Shown: positions 1 to 8,241 of the stretch, piece after piece | How the letters are laid out: every line of letters begins with the position of its first letter | Position numbering within the stretch: the first letter of the stretch is position 1 | NCBI RefSeq assembly: GCF_000058485.1 | Contig: NC_008278.1 | Span: forward strand, 7,248,962-7,312,961 | Direction: 5' to 3' | Length of the DNA stretch: 64,000 bases | Source: Frankia alni ACN14a | GTDB lineage: Bacteria; Actinomycetota; Actinomycetes; Frankiales; Frankiaceae | Translations under genes and position numbers: made by a program | Notes under the pieces: model-generated | The model's input: the letters and a program-made list of their open reading frames with translations, nothing else | Database searches by the model: none | Told to the model about the DNA's origin: nothing

Positions 1-79
1 CGGCGACGTAGCCGGCGTTCCAGACGGTCAGCGGCAGGGCGAGCAGCCGAGGGGTGGTGAGGGTGGGCCCTTCACCCAC
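1..79 (-). CDS. Possible 5' end of a further minus-strand gene, cut by the window edge
   Basis: A reading frame starts at a GTG (complement of 77-79), overlaps the last 8 bases of the SDR-like gene and stays open to base 1. It reads VGEGPTLTTPRLLALPLTV and then continues hydrophobic. The overlapping GTG start and leucine-rich N-terminus look like a translationally coupled downstream gene, perhaps a membrane protein. Only about 26 codons are visible, so no function can be given. It could also be a chance open frame in GC-rich DNA. Confidence 0.35.
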   Translation of the reverse strand, partial: MGEGPTLTTPRLLALPLTVWNAGYVA

Positions 80-1391
80 GGCGGGACGGTTCCCGGACCC
101 CGAGCAGGCCCCGTTCCCGCAGCCACGACTCGGTGCGGTCCATGCCGTCGGCGAGGGGCACGGCGGGCGACCAGCCGGCCAGGCTGCCGATCCGGCTGAT
201 GGAGAAGCCGGCGTCCCGGGTCAGTTCGCGCACGCCGAGCGCGCCGAGGTCCACCCGGGCGCGCGGGTCGACGCCGGCCACGAGCCGCGCGCCGAGGCCG
301 CGGACCAGGGCTGCGGCGGGTCGGCCCGGCACGGGCGGCGGCGAGGCGACCCCGGGCGGCGCGGCCGGCGCAGTCCCGGCCGGCTCCGGCTCCGCCGCGG
401 CGGACCCACCGCCCGCGGACACCCCGCCCGCCGACACACCGCCCGCCGACACACCGCTCGCCAGCGCACCGCCTGCCGACGCCGGGGACCTCGGTGCCGC
501 CAGCCCCGCGCCGAGGGCCCGCACCCGGTCCCACGCGTCCACGGCCCCGAGCAGCCGGCCCGGCACGGACCGCGGCGAGGGCAGGTCCAGCATCCGGCTG
601 TAGTACCCGAAGAACTCGGCGGCGCTGACCTGCTCGCCCCCGGTGACGTGCAGCACCTGGCCGGCGACCGCGGCGCGGTCCGCGGCGGCGACCGCCGTCA
701 CCGCGGCGACCACGTCATCGACGTGGACCGGACTGAGAACCCCGCGCCCGCCGTCCACCAGGACGAACCGGCCGGCCCGCATGAGCAGCACCGGCCACAG
801 TGTCCAGCGCCCCGCCCGGGGGCCGTAGGCGTCGCCGATGCGCACCACGGTGGCTCCGAGCCCGTGCGCCGCGGCCGAACCCACCGCCTGCTCGGCGGCG
901 GCGAGCGCGTCGGCCCGCACGTCGCCGGTGAGGCCGACCGGGGCGGACTCGTCCACCAGCGGCCCGTTCACCCGGCTGACCTCGGCGCGTTCGCCGTCAC
1001 GCGGCGTCACCCGCGACAGCACGTCCACACAGGACAGATGCAGGAAACGCGCGACCCCGGCGCGGGCGGCCGCGTCGAGCAGGGCGGCGGTACCGCCGAG
1101 GGTCACCCGCCGGACCTCGGCACCGGAGACCCGCCGCGGCGCCCCGGCGCGCCCCGGGCGCACCGGGGTGAGCTCCGCGACACCGCCGGTGCCCACGGCG
1201 GCGGCGTGGATTACCAGTTCGGCGCCGTCGAGCGCCTGCTCCCAGGTGCCGGGCCGGCTGATGTCGGCCTGCACCACGCCGGGCGCGCGCCGGACGTCCA
1301 GCGCGACGACGTCGGCGCCCTGTTCGCGCAGGGCATGCGCAAGCGCTCCGCCCAGAAACCCGGCCGCGCCGGTGACCACCGCCCGAACCAC
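72..1391 (-). CDS. NAD(P)-binding extended SDR / epimerase-like protein
   Basis: Protein of 439 residues with an N-terminal Rossmann fold: the nucleotide-binding glycine motif TGAAGFLG lies at residues 7-14, followed by alternating strand/helix pattern and an acidic residue after the second strand (VALDV). This is typical of the epimerase/3-beta-hydroxysteroid dehydrogenase family that oxidises or isomerises sugar or sterol substrates with NAD(P). The usual YxxxK catalytic pair is not evident where it is expected (the segment before AEQAV has R and L at those places), so activity is doubtful. Residues about 305-365 form an Ala/Gly/Pro/Ser-rich insertion carrying a five-residue repeat (coded by bases 406-480). 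The start ATG at 1391 is the first good one; the substrate is unknown. Confidence 0.75.
   Translation of the reverse strand: MVRAVVTGAAGFLGGALAHALREQGADVVALDVRRAPGVVQADISRPGTWEQALDGAELVIHAAAVGTGGVAELTPVRPGRAGAPRRVSGAEVRRVTLGGTAALLDAAARAGVARFLHLSCVDVLSRVTPRDGERAEVSRVNGPLVDESAPVGLTGDVRADALAAAEQAVGSAAAHGLGATVVRIGDAYGPRAGRWTLWPVLLMRAGRFVLVDGGRGVLSPVHVDDVVAAVTAVAAADRAAVAGQVLHVTGGEQVSAAEFFGYYSRMLDLPSPRSVPGRLLGAVDAWDRVRALGAGLAAPRSPASAGGALASGVSAGGVSAGGVSAGGGSAAAEPEPAGTAPAAPPGVASPPPVPGRPAAALVRGLGARLVAGVDPRARVDLGALGVRELTRDAGFSISRIGSLAGWSPAVPLADGMDRTESWLRERGLLGVREPSRRG
406..480 (-). repeat. 15-bp tandem repeat inside the SDR-like gene
   Basis: Five head-to-tail units of 15 bp, of the form acaccgcccgccgac with one to three changes each. 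The period is a multiple of three, so it adds a VSAGG-type pentapeptide repeat without changing frame. It lies in the low-complexity insertion between the Rossmann core and the C-terminal part. Confidence 0.8.
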
Positions 1392-1665
1392 GGCCCACTC
1401 CTCCTACCCGGGTCACCCATGCCCGGGTCACCCGCGTCGACGGTCCTGTCGCGATCGCCGCGGTCCGCTCCGCCGGCCGTGCCGCCCTCGCTGCCGTCGG
1501 CGACGACGTCCCGACCCTACGGGATCGACCGGCCGGCGGCCGCGGACCATCGGCGCGAGTCGACCCGGCCGGACGGCCCCCTCCACGCCCGAAACCGGAA
1601 TCCGCCGGTGCCGGGCGCGGGCGACGCCTCCCGGGTACCTGCCCGAGCCGGGCCGGCCGATCGGG

Positions 1666-2460
1666 TCAGGGGCCCGTTTCGGGGGTCGCGAAGTCCTGCG
1701 TCCAGTAGTAGCCGTAGCTCCCGCCCGTCGCGAGGCCGACGCCGATCCGCGTCAGCGAGCAGGTGAGGATGTTCGCCCGGTGCTCGGGGCTGTCCATCCA
1801 GTCCCGGACGACCTCGGCGGCACTGCGCTGGCCGGCGGCGATGTTCTCCGCGGCGACGGAGTAGTCGAAGCCCGCCGCCGCCATCCGGTCGAACGGGCTA
1901 CGGCCGTCGGGGCTGTCGTGGCGGAAGTAGCCGGACACGGCCATGTCGATGCTGTGCGCCCCGGCCGCCGCCGTCAGCACCGGGTCGGCCACCAGATCCG
2001 GGCAGCCGGCCGCCCGCCGGGCCCGGTTCGTGGCCGCGATCACGTCGGCGATCAGGCGGGCCCGGGCCGTCGGCTGGCCGGGCGCGGCCGGGCGGGGGGT
2101 GCCCGCAGAGGCCGTTTCCGGCGCACCCGGGTCGGGCCGCCGCGCCGACGGCGACCCGGCAGCGCCGCCGATGGGCGCCGCCAGCTCTCGGGCCGGCGTG
2201 CGCGCCGCGCCGAGGGAGCCGGAGCCGGCCCGGCCCGTGGCTGTGCCCGCGTCCGCGCCGGCGGGGCTCCCCGGGGGCGCCCCCTCGGCCGTCGACGGCG
2301 CGCCGGCCATCCGGGCGGCGAGTCTCCCGGTTGCCGTTCCAGCACGGTCGGTGACCCACAGCGCGAGCGCGAGCGTGGCCAACAGGACGCCCGCCGCCAC
2401 TGTCCACGCGGGCAGCACCGGGCGGCGGGGCGCCCGGTGGCGATTACGCGTGCGCTGCAT
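1666..2460 (-). CDS. Membrane-anchored or secreted CAP (SCP/PR1-like) domain protein
   Basis: The 264-residue product has a basic N-terminus, one hydrophobic segment at about residues 15-36 (signal peptide or anchor), a Pro/Ala/Gly-rich linker to about residue 130 and a C-terminal CAP domain. The domain shows the family marks: AHSIDMA, YFRHDSPDG, ENIAAG and SPEHRANIL near the end. CAP proteins are extracellular; in bacteria their activity is mostly unproven, with binding of lipids or a role in the cell envelope suggested. A purine-rich GAAGGG precedes the ATG at 2460. It stands alone, transcribed away from dedA. Confidence 0.85.
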   Translation of the reverse strand: MQRTRNRHRAPRRPVLPAWTVAAGVLLATLALALWVTDRAGTATGRLAARMAGAPSTAEGAPPGSPAGADAGTATGRAGSGSLGAARTPARELAAPIGGAAGSPSARRPDPGAPETASAGTPRPAAPGQPTARARLIADVIAATNRARRAAGCPDLVADPVLTAAAGAHSIDMAVSGYFRHDSPDGRSPFDRMAAAGFDYSVAAENIAAGQRSAAEVVRDWMDSPEHRANILTCSLTRIGVGLATGGSYGYYWTQDFATPETGP

Positions 2461-2724
2461 CGGACCCTTCGCTCGGTCGGCCCCCCCGACCTCGTGCCTG
2501 GATCGATCAAGGCTAGCTAGGAGTAGTCAGGAATTACCATCATCGACACCCATTGCCTACCCGATGTGATCTGGTAGTCGTGTGGTGGAGATTACCCGCC
2601 GGAGCGACCGGGGCAGCAACCCCTCCGCACGACGCACACGGGGACAACGCCGGCGTACTCGGCCGACGTCCTCCGGCGGCGGGTCGCGGCGAGCGGTCGA
2701 CGACCTGTGGCGCGGACCCGGCGG

Positions 2725-3459
2725 TCACCGGTCCCGATCGGTCGCCGAGGCGGCCGAGGGGTCCGGTTCCGCGGCCGGCACCGGTGCCGCGGGCGAATCG
2801 CCGTCCGGGTGGGGATCATCGCTTGCCGTCCCCCGGTCGGCGGTGGCCGCCTCGGGGTCTGACTGACCGCGCGCGGACCGGCCCCGGGCGGTGCGGCGGC
2901 GCAGCAGCTCGCCCCCGACCCCCGCCAGGACGGACACGGCCACCACCACCAGCGCGAGCCAGCCGGTGGCGTCGCGCAGGCCAGGGATGGCGGATGCCGC
3001 GTAGCCCAGCAGGATCAGCCCGGTCCCCCACACCACCGCGCCGGACACCACCGCGAGGAGGAAGCGGTGCCACGGCATGGCCACGGCCCCGGCCAGGACC
3101 GGGGCGAACGTCCGCGCCCACGGGACGAACCGGGCGGCCACCAGGGTGACCGCCCCGAACCGTCGGTAGAACTCCTCCGTCCGGGCCAGGGCGGGGGCGT
3201 AGCGGCGCTCGAGGAAGGGCCGGCCCAGCCGGTGCCCGGTGTAATAGCCCGCGGCGGCGCCGGCGCTGGCGGCCAGAGCGACCCCCACGGACAGGACATA
3301 GATGGAGACGTCCGCGCCCGCGTCCGCGGCGACCAGGCCGGCCGCGAACAGGATCGTGTCCCCGGGAAGCCAGAACCCGATCAGGATCCCGCTCTCGGTG
3401 AATATCATCGCGAAAAGGACGATGTACAGCGTCGTCCCGGACAGACTGCCGACGTCCAC
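2725..3459 (-). CDS. DedA family (VTT domain) membrane protein
   Basis: Predicted polytopic inner-membrane protein of 244 residues. The N-terminal core has the DedA marks FTESGILIGFWLPGDTILF, followed by the conserved AxxGxxxGYxxGxxxG helix and RFVPWARTFAPVLAG, the arginine-containing motif linked to proton-driven lipid flipping in this family. The last 50 residues are a hydrophilic tail. The open frame extends 54 codons upstream to an ATG at 3621, but that stretch is Arg/Gly-rich and unlike the family; the GTG at 3459 (VDVGSLSG) fits DedA N-termini better. It is divergent from fba, as I recall for the M. tuberculosis pair Rv0364/Rv0363c. Confidence 0.88.
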   Translation of the reverse strand: MDVGSLSGTTLYIVLFAMIFTESGILIGFWLPGDTILFAAGLVAADAGADVSIYVLSVGVALAASAGAAAGYYTGHRLGRPFLERRYAPALARTEEFYRRFGAVTLVAARFVPWARTFAPVLAGAVAMPWHRFLLAVVSGAVVWGTGLILLGYAASAIPGLRDATGWLALVVVAVSVLAGVGGELLRRRTARGRSARGQSDPEAATADRGTASDDPHPDGDSPAAPVPAAEPDPSAASATDRDR

Positions 3460-3808
3460 GTGACCAGTGTGCCGGGCGGGTCCGGCCGGGTGGCGGGCGC
3501 GTCGCCACGGTCGGTGTCTCGGCCTGCCGACGGACCACACCCGTCCGGGCCATCGGCTCCCCCCACCCCTGGTCTCGCCGCTCGGCGACCCCCGACCTCC
3601 CGCCGAACAGGCAATGCGCACCGGCGCCGGGTCGATGACCGACTTTGTCCCGGCGACGTCGGCCGCATCCGACCACCCCGACGGGGCGAGCCGTCATACC
3701 CTTCGCCCACCAACAGTCCAACGGCGGTCTGCCGGCCCTGTCGGGCTGCTCAGCGCCGCCGTCCATGGCTGATCGGCGCCCCGACAGCTTCGACAAGGAG
3801 CCCCACCG
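3460..3808. other. dedA-fba divergent intergenic region
   Basis: About 350 bases between the dedA GTG and the fba ATG. It must carry both promoters, but I could not pick a convincing -35/-10 pair. A TACCCT hexamer near 3697-3703 could serve as an fba -10. No gene or strong hairpin is evident. Confidence 0.4.
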
Positions 3809-4846
3809 ATGCCCATCGCCACCCCAGAGACCTACGCCCAGATGCTCGACCGGGCAAAGTCCGAGTCCTTCGCCTACCCCGCGATCAACGTCACCTCGTC
3901 GCAGACCCTCAACGCCGCCCTGCGGGGATTCGCGGAGGCGGGCAGCGACGGAATCGTGCAGGTCTCCACCGGCGGGGCGGAGTACCTGTCCGGTTCGACG
4001 GTGAAGAACATGGTCCTGGGCGCGGAGGCCCTGGCCGAGTACGCCCACCACGTCGCGAAGGCCTACCCGGTCACCATCGCGCTGCACACCGACCACTGCC
4101 CGGCGGACAAGCTCGACACCTACATCCGGCCGCTCATCGCGATCTCGAAGGAGCGGGTCGCCGCCGGCCGCGAGCCGCTGTTCCAGTCCCACATGTGGGA
4201 CGGCTCGGCCGTCGAGCTCGAGGAGAACCTCAAGATCGCCGAGGAACTGCTCGCCGACGCCGCCGCCGCGAAGATCGTCCTTGAGGTCGAGATCGGCGTC
4301 GTCGGCGGCGAGGAGGACGGCGTCGTCGGCGCGATCGACGAGAAGCTCTACACCACGCCGGGCGACATGTGGCGGACCGCCGAAGTCCTCGGTTCGGGCG
4401 AGAAGGGCCGTTACCTGCTGGCCGCGACCTTCGGCAACGTGCACGGGGTGTACAAGCCGGGAAACGTCAAGCTTCGTCCGACGATTCTTCGCGAGGGTCA
4501 GGACCACGTCGCCCAGAAGCTGGGTCTGCCGGCCGGATCGAAGCCGTTCGACCTCGTCTTCCACGGCGGCAGCGGCTCGGACCTCAGCGAGATCCGAGAG
4601 ACCCTGGACTACGGCGTCGTGAAGATGAATGTGGACACCGACACCCAGTACGCATTTACCCGCCCCATCGTGGACCACGTCTTCAAGAACTATGACGGGG
4701 TACTCAAGGTGGACGGCGAGGTCGGGGCGAAGAAGGCATACGACCCGCGCACCTACGGAAAGCTCGCCGAAAGCGGCATGGCGGCCCGGGTGGCCCAGGC
4801 GTGCGAGGACCTCCGCTCCGCCGGCCGGTCCCTCAGCAGGGCATAG
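3809..4846 (+). CDS. fba: Class II fructose-bisphosphate aldolase
   Basis: Zn-dependent aldolase that splits fructose-1,6-bisphosphate into DHAP and glyceraldehyde-3-phosphate in glycolysis and runs in reverse in gluconeogenesis. The 345-residue length is normal for the long (FbaA-like) class IIA group. The motif HTDHC at residues 93-97 carries the catalytic Asp and a zinc-binding His; later come the glycine-rich FHGGSGS loop and NVDTDTQYA near the phosphate site. A clear ribosome-binding site AAGGAG (3795-3800) sits 8 bases before the ATG. A GC-rich hairpin at 4900-4926 probably ends the transcript. Confidence 0.97.
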   Translation: MPIATPETYAQMLDRAKSESFAYPAINVTSSQTLNAALRGFAEAGSDGIVQVSTGGAEYLSGSTVKNMVLGAEALAEYAHHVAKAYPVTIALHTDHCPADKLDTYIRPLIAISKERVAAGREPLFQSHMWDGSAVELEENLKIAEELLADAAAAKIVLEVEIGVVGGEEDGVVGAIDEKLYTTPGDMWRTAEVLGSGEKGRYLLAATFGNVHGVYKPGNVKLRPTILREGQDHVAQKLGLPAGSKPFDLVFHGGSGSDLSEIRETLDYGVVKMNVDTDTQYAFTRPIVDHVFKNYDGVLKVDGEVGAKKAYDPRTYGKLAESGMAARVAQACEDLRSAGRSLSRA

Positions 4847-4899
4847 CACCGCCCGCTTCCGAGCCCGACCCGACCGCAACACTCCCGACCCGGAGGATG

Positions 4900-4926
4900 A
4901 CACCCGGCGATCGCCGCGCCGGGTGT
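4900..4926 (+). terminator. Terminator-like hairpin after fba
   Basis: A perfect 10-bp stem (acacccggcg paired with cgccgggtgt) around a 7-base loop, 54 bases after the fba stop. There is no T-run, as is common for actinobacterial terminators. Confidence 0.55.
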
Positions 4927-5759
4927 GCCGCCGGGCGCCGACCGGCCCGACCCGGGCACATCCGGGGCCGGGCCGGCTGATCTGTGGCTTTCCTCGGATC
5001 CGTCGGCTCTGTCAGCTCCGCCGGCCCCGGCCGGCACGTCGCCGGGACCGGCCCCGACGCGCATCGCCGTCCGTTCCGACGGCCGCGCGGTTTCCCGGCG
5101 GCACCCCGACGTCGGGACGAAGCGACCGGCACAGAACGGACATCCGGGAGATCCGCCCCATCGATCGTCCCGACGATGTCCCGTATCATGCGACCACCCG
5201 CGGTCCCCCAGTTGCGTCACGCGACTGGGGGACCACTGTCTTTCGCCGAGTGGTCCACCTCGGGTCCGTTGCCTGGTCACGCTTATCAGCAGCAGGTTTC
5301 GGCCAGATCGACCCACACGAGACGGACGTGCTACCGCATCGGAAGCCCCGCGCACCCAACCAGGACATCCTGCCCGGGAGCTGGGCCTTGGGGCCCCGCT
5401 ACGCCGCCGCGTGCTTCCCGCAGCTGCATGACAAGGTCGTAAGTCACCACCAGGTTTCCGTTGTTTTTCTCACATGAGTAGGCTGGCCCGGACGAACCCG
5501 GGTAAGCGGCGCATTGCGCCCATCCGGCGCGCCGGGGCACAGTCGATGTTGCTTTCCCGCAGGTCACCCATTCGGCGTGATTCACCACGCTCCGCTCGCC
5601 ATCACCCATCGGCAAACAGGGTGATCAGCCGGCCACAAATACCCCCGCCCGCGATAACGCCAGGTTGATGAGCGGGCGCGCACGCGCGATACCAGTCACC
5701 CCACGGGTGCTCAAGCAGGCGCGCCGACTGTGCTCTTTTTCACGTGACCTATTCAATGC
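4927..5759. other. Long intergenic region without a recognisable gene
   Basis: About 830 bases between the fba hairpin and the promoter of the first Rpf-like gene. Frames open here lack coding character and database-like motifs. The only distinct structure is the perfect inverted repeat at 5202-5234. The stretch from about 5440 is visibly richer in A+T than the surroundings. Confidence 0.5.
5202..5234. repeat. Perfect 11-bp inverted repeat (hairpin)
   Basis: Arms ggtcccccagt (5202-5212) and actgggggacc (5224-5234) flank an 11-base loop tgcgtcacgcg that can itself pair partly. No T-run follows. It lies about 355 bases after fba and 560 before the riboswitch promoter, too far for an obvious terminator; it could be an operator or a dispersed palindrome. 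Confidence 0.7.
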
Positions 5760-5789
5760 TTGGCGACTCGCCGGCCGGCGTGGTTATGG
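5760..5789 (+). promoter_or_regulatory. Candidate promoter for the first Rpf-like gene
   Basis: TTGGCG (5760-5765) and TTATGG (5784-5789) are 18 bases apart and would start the RNA near 5796, about 35 bases before the riboswitch. The -10 is a moderate match only, so this is tentative. Confidence 0.3.
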
Positions 5790-5831
5790 TCTTCGCCGTG
5801 CCGACAACAACGTCCGGCATTCGTCGGGCGG

Positions 5832-6045
5832 CACGCCGAATCCTGCCCCCGGCCGACGATTTCGCCAGACCGGGCGGCAGGAACGGGGGAACCATCTCCG
5901 AGCGTCGAAGGGATTCGATGCTCTCGGGGTGAAGCCATGAGCGACGGACGCACCAGGGTCTTTCGGTGCGACGCACGTCCCCAGGAATCCCTGGCATGGC
6001 CGGGCAGTTCCCAGCCCGAATCCGACAGCTCACCTCGCAGGCGTG
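5832..6045 (+). ncRNA. ydaO/yuaA-type c-di-AMP riboswitch
   Basis: The 3' end carries the strongly conserved ydaO signature, CCGAATCCGACAGCTCACC followed by TCGCAGGCG. Upstream are the other conserved pieces: cgccgaatcctgcc, gggggaacca and ggggtgaagcc. The outer P1 helix is visible: cacgcc (5832-5837) pairs with ggcgtg (6040-6045). In this class c-di-AMP normally turns expression off. The expression platform is just before the AAGG ribosome-binding region of the Rpf-like gene. In actinobacteria this riboswitch is known to precede cell-wall hydrolase genes. Confidence 0.92.
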
Positions 6046-6063
6046 GGGAAGGACCACAAACAT

Positions 6064-6744
6064 ATGTCCGACGCACGTACCAGTGGCCGACAATGGAGCG
6101 CCGGCACCCGCATCCGGGCGCGGGCCCTCATGGTTGCTCCGGTTCTCGCGGCGGCGGTCGGCGGCACTCTTGCCGTCAGCCAGCCGGCCGAGGCGGCCAG
6201 CACCTGGGCGGGTCTGCGGCAGTGCGAGTCCGGCGGTGATTACACGACCAACACCGGAAACGGCTACTACGGCGCCTTCCAGTTCTCGGCCAGCACCTGG
6301 CACAGTCTCGGCTACTCCGGTCTGCCACACGAGGCGGCCCCGGCGGTCCAGGACGAGGCCGCCCTCCGCCTCGCCCAGCGCTCCGGCTTCGGCCAGTGGC
6401 CGGTCTGCGGTCGCGGCATGGGCGCCGACCAGCTCGCGGGCGGCTCGTCGGCCAGCGGCGCGGCGCAGGCGTCGCGCTCGGCGACGCGGGCCCCGCTGAC
6501 CGCTCGTCCCGCCGCCTCCACCACCCCGAACTTCACCCGCAACCTCACGGCCGCGCTGGTCGGGCAGGACCGGGCCGACGTGCGCGCCTGGCAGACCCGG
6601 ATGAGCCAGCTCGGCTACCCGATCGCGGTGGACGGCCACTTCGGGCCACGTTCGGCCGCCGCCGCCCGCTCCTTCCAGGGAAGCCACGGTCTGGCCGTCG
6701 ACGGCATCGTCGGCCCGGCGACCTGGCACGCCACCTTCGGCTGA
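6064..6744 (+). CDS. Secreted Rpf-like transglycosylase with C-terminal peptidoglycan-binding domain
   Basis: Predicted exported cell-wall hydrolase of 226 residues. A basic N-terminus and hydrophobic core end in a likely signal-peptidase site at AEA-A (about residue 44). The Rpf-like fold follows immediately (WAGLRQCESGGDY), with catalytic Glu at residue 55, and runs to about residue 118. A linker leads to a PG_binding_1 domain at about 165-225 (LGYPIAVDGHFGPRS, VDGIVGPAT). Such enzymes cleave the glycan strand and help growth resumption from dormancy or spores. The ATG at 6064 is preferred because of GGAAGG about 10 bases upstream; the in-frame GTG at 6043 lies inside the riboswitch. Regulation by the c-di-AMP riboswitch just upstream is very likely. 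Confidence 0.92.
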   Translation: MSDARTSGRQWSAGTRIRARALMVAPVLAAAVGGTLAVSQPAEAASTWAGLRQCESGGDYTTNTGNGYYGAFQFSASTWHSLGYSGLPHEAAPAVQDEAALRLAQRSGFGQWPVCGRGMGADQLAGGSSASGAAQASRSATRAPLTARPAASTTPNFTRNLTAALVGQDRADVRAWQTRMSQLGYPIAVDGHFGPRSAAAARSFQGSHGLAVDGIVGPATWHATFG

Positions 6745-7108
6745 GCGCCGCATCACGCGCGGTAGCCATCCGGCCGATCGCCGCGCCGCCGAACGGCACC
6801 GTCCGCACGTAGTCCATCCGGCCCGGGACGCGGGGACGCGCGTCACGCCACCCGGACGACCTTCCCACCCCGGTGACACCGGCCAGGGGAGCTCACCGAC
6901 TCGCCCCGACCGGCCCGCCCGGACGCCCGGACGATCTCCGCTGCGCGCTCCGAAACGGGCCGGTCGGCCACCAACTCCGCACCGGGCGCCGACGTCCGTC
7001 GTGGTGGTACCCCACGACGCCGGCGGCACACCCCGCCACCCGATCGGGCGGCACCGTCGGGCTCCGCCGTTCGCGCGTCCCAACCTGGTTACTCCGAACC
7101 ACCCCGGT
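6745..7108. other. Intergenic region between the two Rpf-like genes
   Basis: About 360 bases of GC-rich sequence with no coding signal I can support and no clear terminator hairpin. The promoter of the second riboswitch follows. Confidence 0.45.
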
Positions 7109-7138
7109 TTGCGCCCCCTGAACCGTTCTCGCTAGAGT
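7109..7138 (+). promoter_or_regulatory. Candidate promoter for the second Rpf-like gene
   Basis: TTGCGC (7109-7114) and TAGAGT (7133-7138) are separated by 18 bases. TAGAGT fits the actinobacterial TANNNT -10. The RNA would begin near 7145, about 30 bases before the riboswitch. Confidence 0.45.
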
Positions 7139-7174
7139 GCCGATCACTCGCCACCCGGCGAGGTCGCTCGGACG

Positions 7175-7396
7175 GACGCCGAGTCCTGCCCGACGTGCGA
7201 GCGGCTGGTCCTAGTACGCACCGCAACGGGCAGGAGTGGGGGACCCACCATCCGGGCGTCTCTGACGCCCTTGGGGTTAAGCAGGCTCGTCCCAGCCATC
7301 CGGTGTGGGGAGAACGTTTCCCACGCAGTACCGACGGCCAGGGGCGGACCGGCCGGGCCATCCCAGCCCGCACCCGACAGCTCACCCCGCAGGCGA
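7175..7396 (+). ncRNA. Second ydaO/yuaA-type c-di-AMP riboswitch
   Basis: Same architecture as the element at 5832: 5' cgccgagtcctgcccg, gggggacccacc, a ttggggttaagcag version of the GGGGUGAA segment, and the 3' signature CGCACCCGACAGCTCACC followed by CCGCAGGCG. The outer helix cgcc (7177-7180) with ggcg (7392-7395) is shorter than in the first copy. The peripheral helices differ in sequence from the first copy while the core is kept, as expected for a structured RNA under selection. Confidence 0.9.
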
Positions 7397-7412
7397 TCGG
7401 GATTGGACTGAC

Positions 7413-8135
7413 ATGCCGTCAGGACGGCGTGGTGGTAGACATCGGGCCCCGCAGGCCCACTCGACCGCGGGTCGCATCCTTCGCACCACCGGCGCGGTGA
7501 CGGCCATCGTCGGCAGCGGGCTCGCGGTCAGCACGGTCGCCGCGGCCCCGGCCGGCGCCGCGACCGCCGACGACTTCGCCAAGCTCCGCCAGTGCGAGTC
7601 CGGCGGGAACTACGCCACCAACACGGGCAACGGCTTCTCCGGCGGTTACCAGTTCGACGACCAGACCTGGCACGGCCTCGGCTACTCCGGCCGGCCTTAC
7701 CAGGCCTCCCCCGCCACCCAGGACGAGGCCGCCGCCAAGCTCTACAACGCGCGGGGATGGCAGCCCTGGCCGTCCTGCTCGCGCAAGATGGGCCTGACGA
7801 ACAACGGCCCGGCCGCGGTCGGCTCCGGTGACGTCATCGAGCAGGCCCTCGCCCCCGCCGAGCCGCCGATGACACTGGATCGCGCTCGCCAGGAGATGGG
7901 TGACAACTCCTACAAGGGCACCGTCCTCAACGCCGGTTACGGCAACGACGTCCGCCCGGACGCGTTCGTCTGGCAGGCCGCGATGCGCAACAAGAGCTTC
8001 CTGCTCACCGTCGACGGAAAGTTCGGTCCGCAGTCGCAGGGCATCGCCGCCCTCTACGGCTACCTGACCCGGGTCAGCGACGGCCAGCCCGGCGCCGTCG
8101 GCCAGAACCTGTGGAACGTCACCGTCCGGTCGTGA
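7413..8135 (+). CDS. Second secreted Rpf-like transglycosylase
   Basis: Protein of 240 residues related to the product of 6064-6744. A basic N-terminus, a hydrophobic segment (about 24-49, ending APAGAA) and an Rpf-like domain starting FAKLRQCESGGNY, with catalytic Glu at residue 62, make it a predicted exported muralytic enzyme. The C-terminal 65 residues retain VDGKFGPQS and look like a divergent peptidoglycan-binding domain. The ATG at 7413 is used; a longer frame from a GTG at 7305 would translate through the riboswitch and is rejected. It has its own promoter and riboswitch, so it is not a simple operon partner of the first copy. Confidence 0.92.
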   Translation: MPSGRRGGRHRAPQAHSTAGRILRTTGAVTAIVGSGLAVSTVAAAPAGAATADDFAKLRQCESGGNYATNTGNGFSGGYQFDDQTWHGLGYSGRPYQASPATQDEAAAKLYNARGWQPWPSCSRKMGLTNNGPAAVGSGDVIEQALAPAEPPMTLDRARQEMGDNSYKGTVLNAGYGNDVRPDAFVWQAAMRNKSFLLTVDGKFGPQSQGIAALYGYLTRVSDGQPGAVGQNLWNVTVRS

Positions 8136-8176
8136 CCCGCCGCGGCTGCGCACCACCCGCACACGGCCGGTCACCT

Positions 8177-8216
8177 CACCCGCACGGCAGGTCGCACCAC
8201 CCGCACGGCAGGTCGC
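8177..8216 (+). repeat. Two direct 19-bp repeats between Rpf-like and DUF3151 genes
   Basis: The 19-base sequence cacccgcacggcaggtcgc occurs at 8177-8195 and again at 8198-8216, with a decayed third unit towards the DUF3151 start. It lies in the leader of the DUF3151 gene. No function is evident. Confidence 0.7.
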
Positions 8217-8241
8217 CACAGCCGTGCGGCAGGATGCATCC

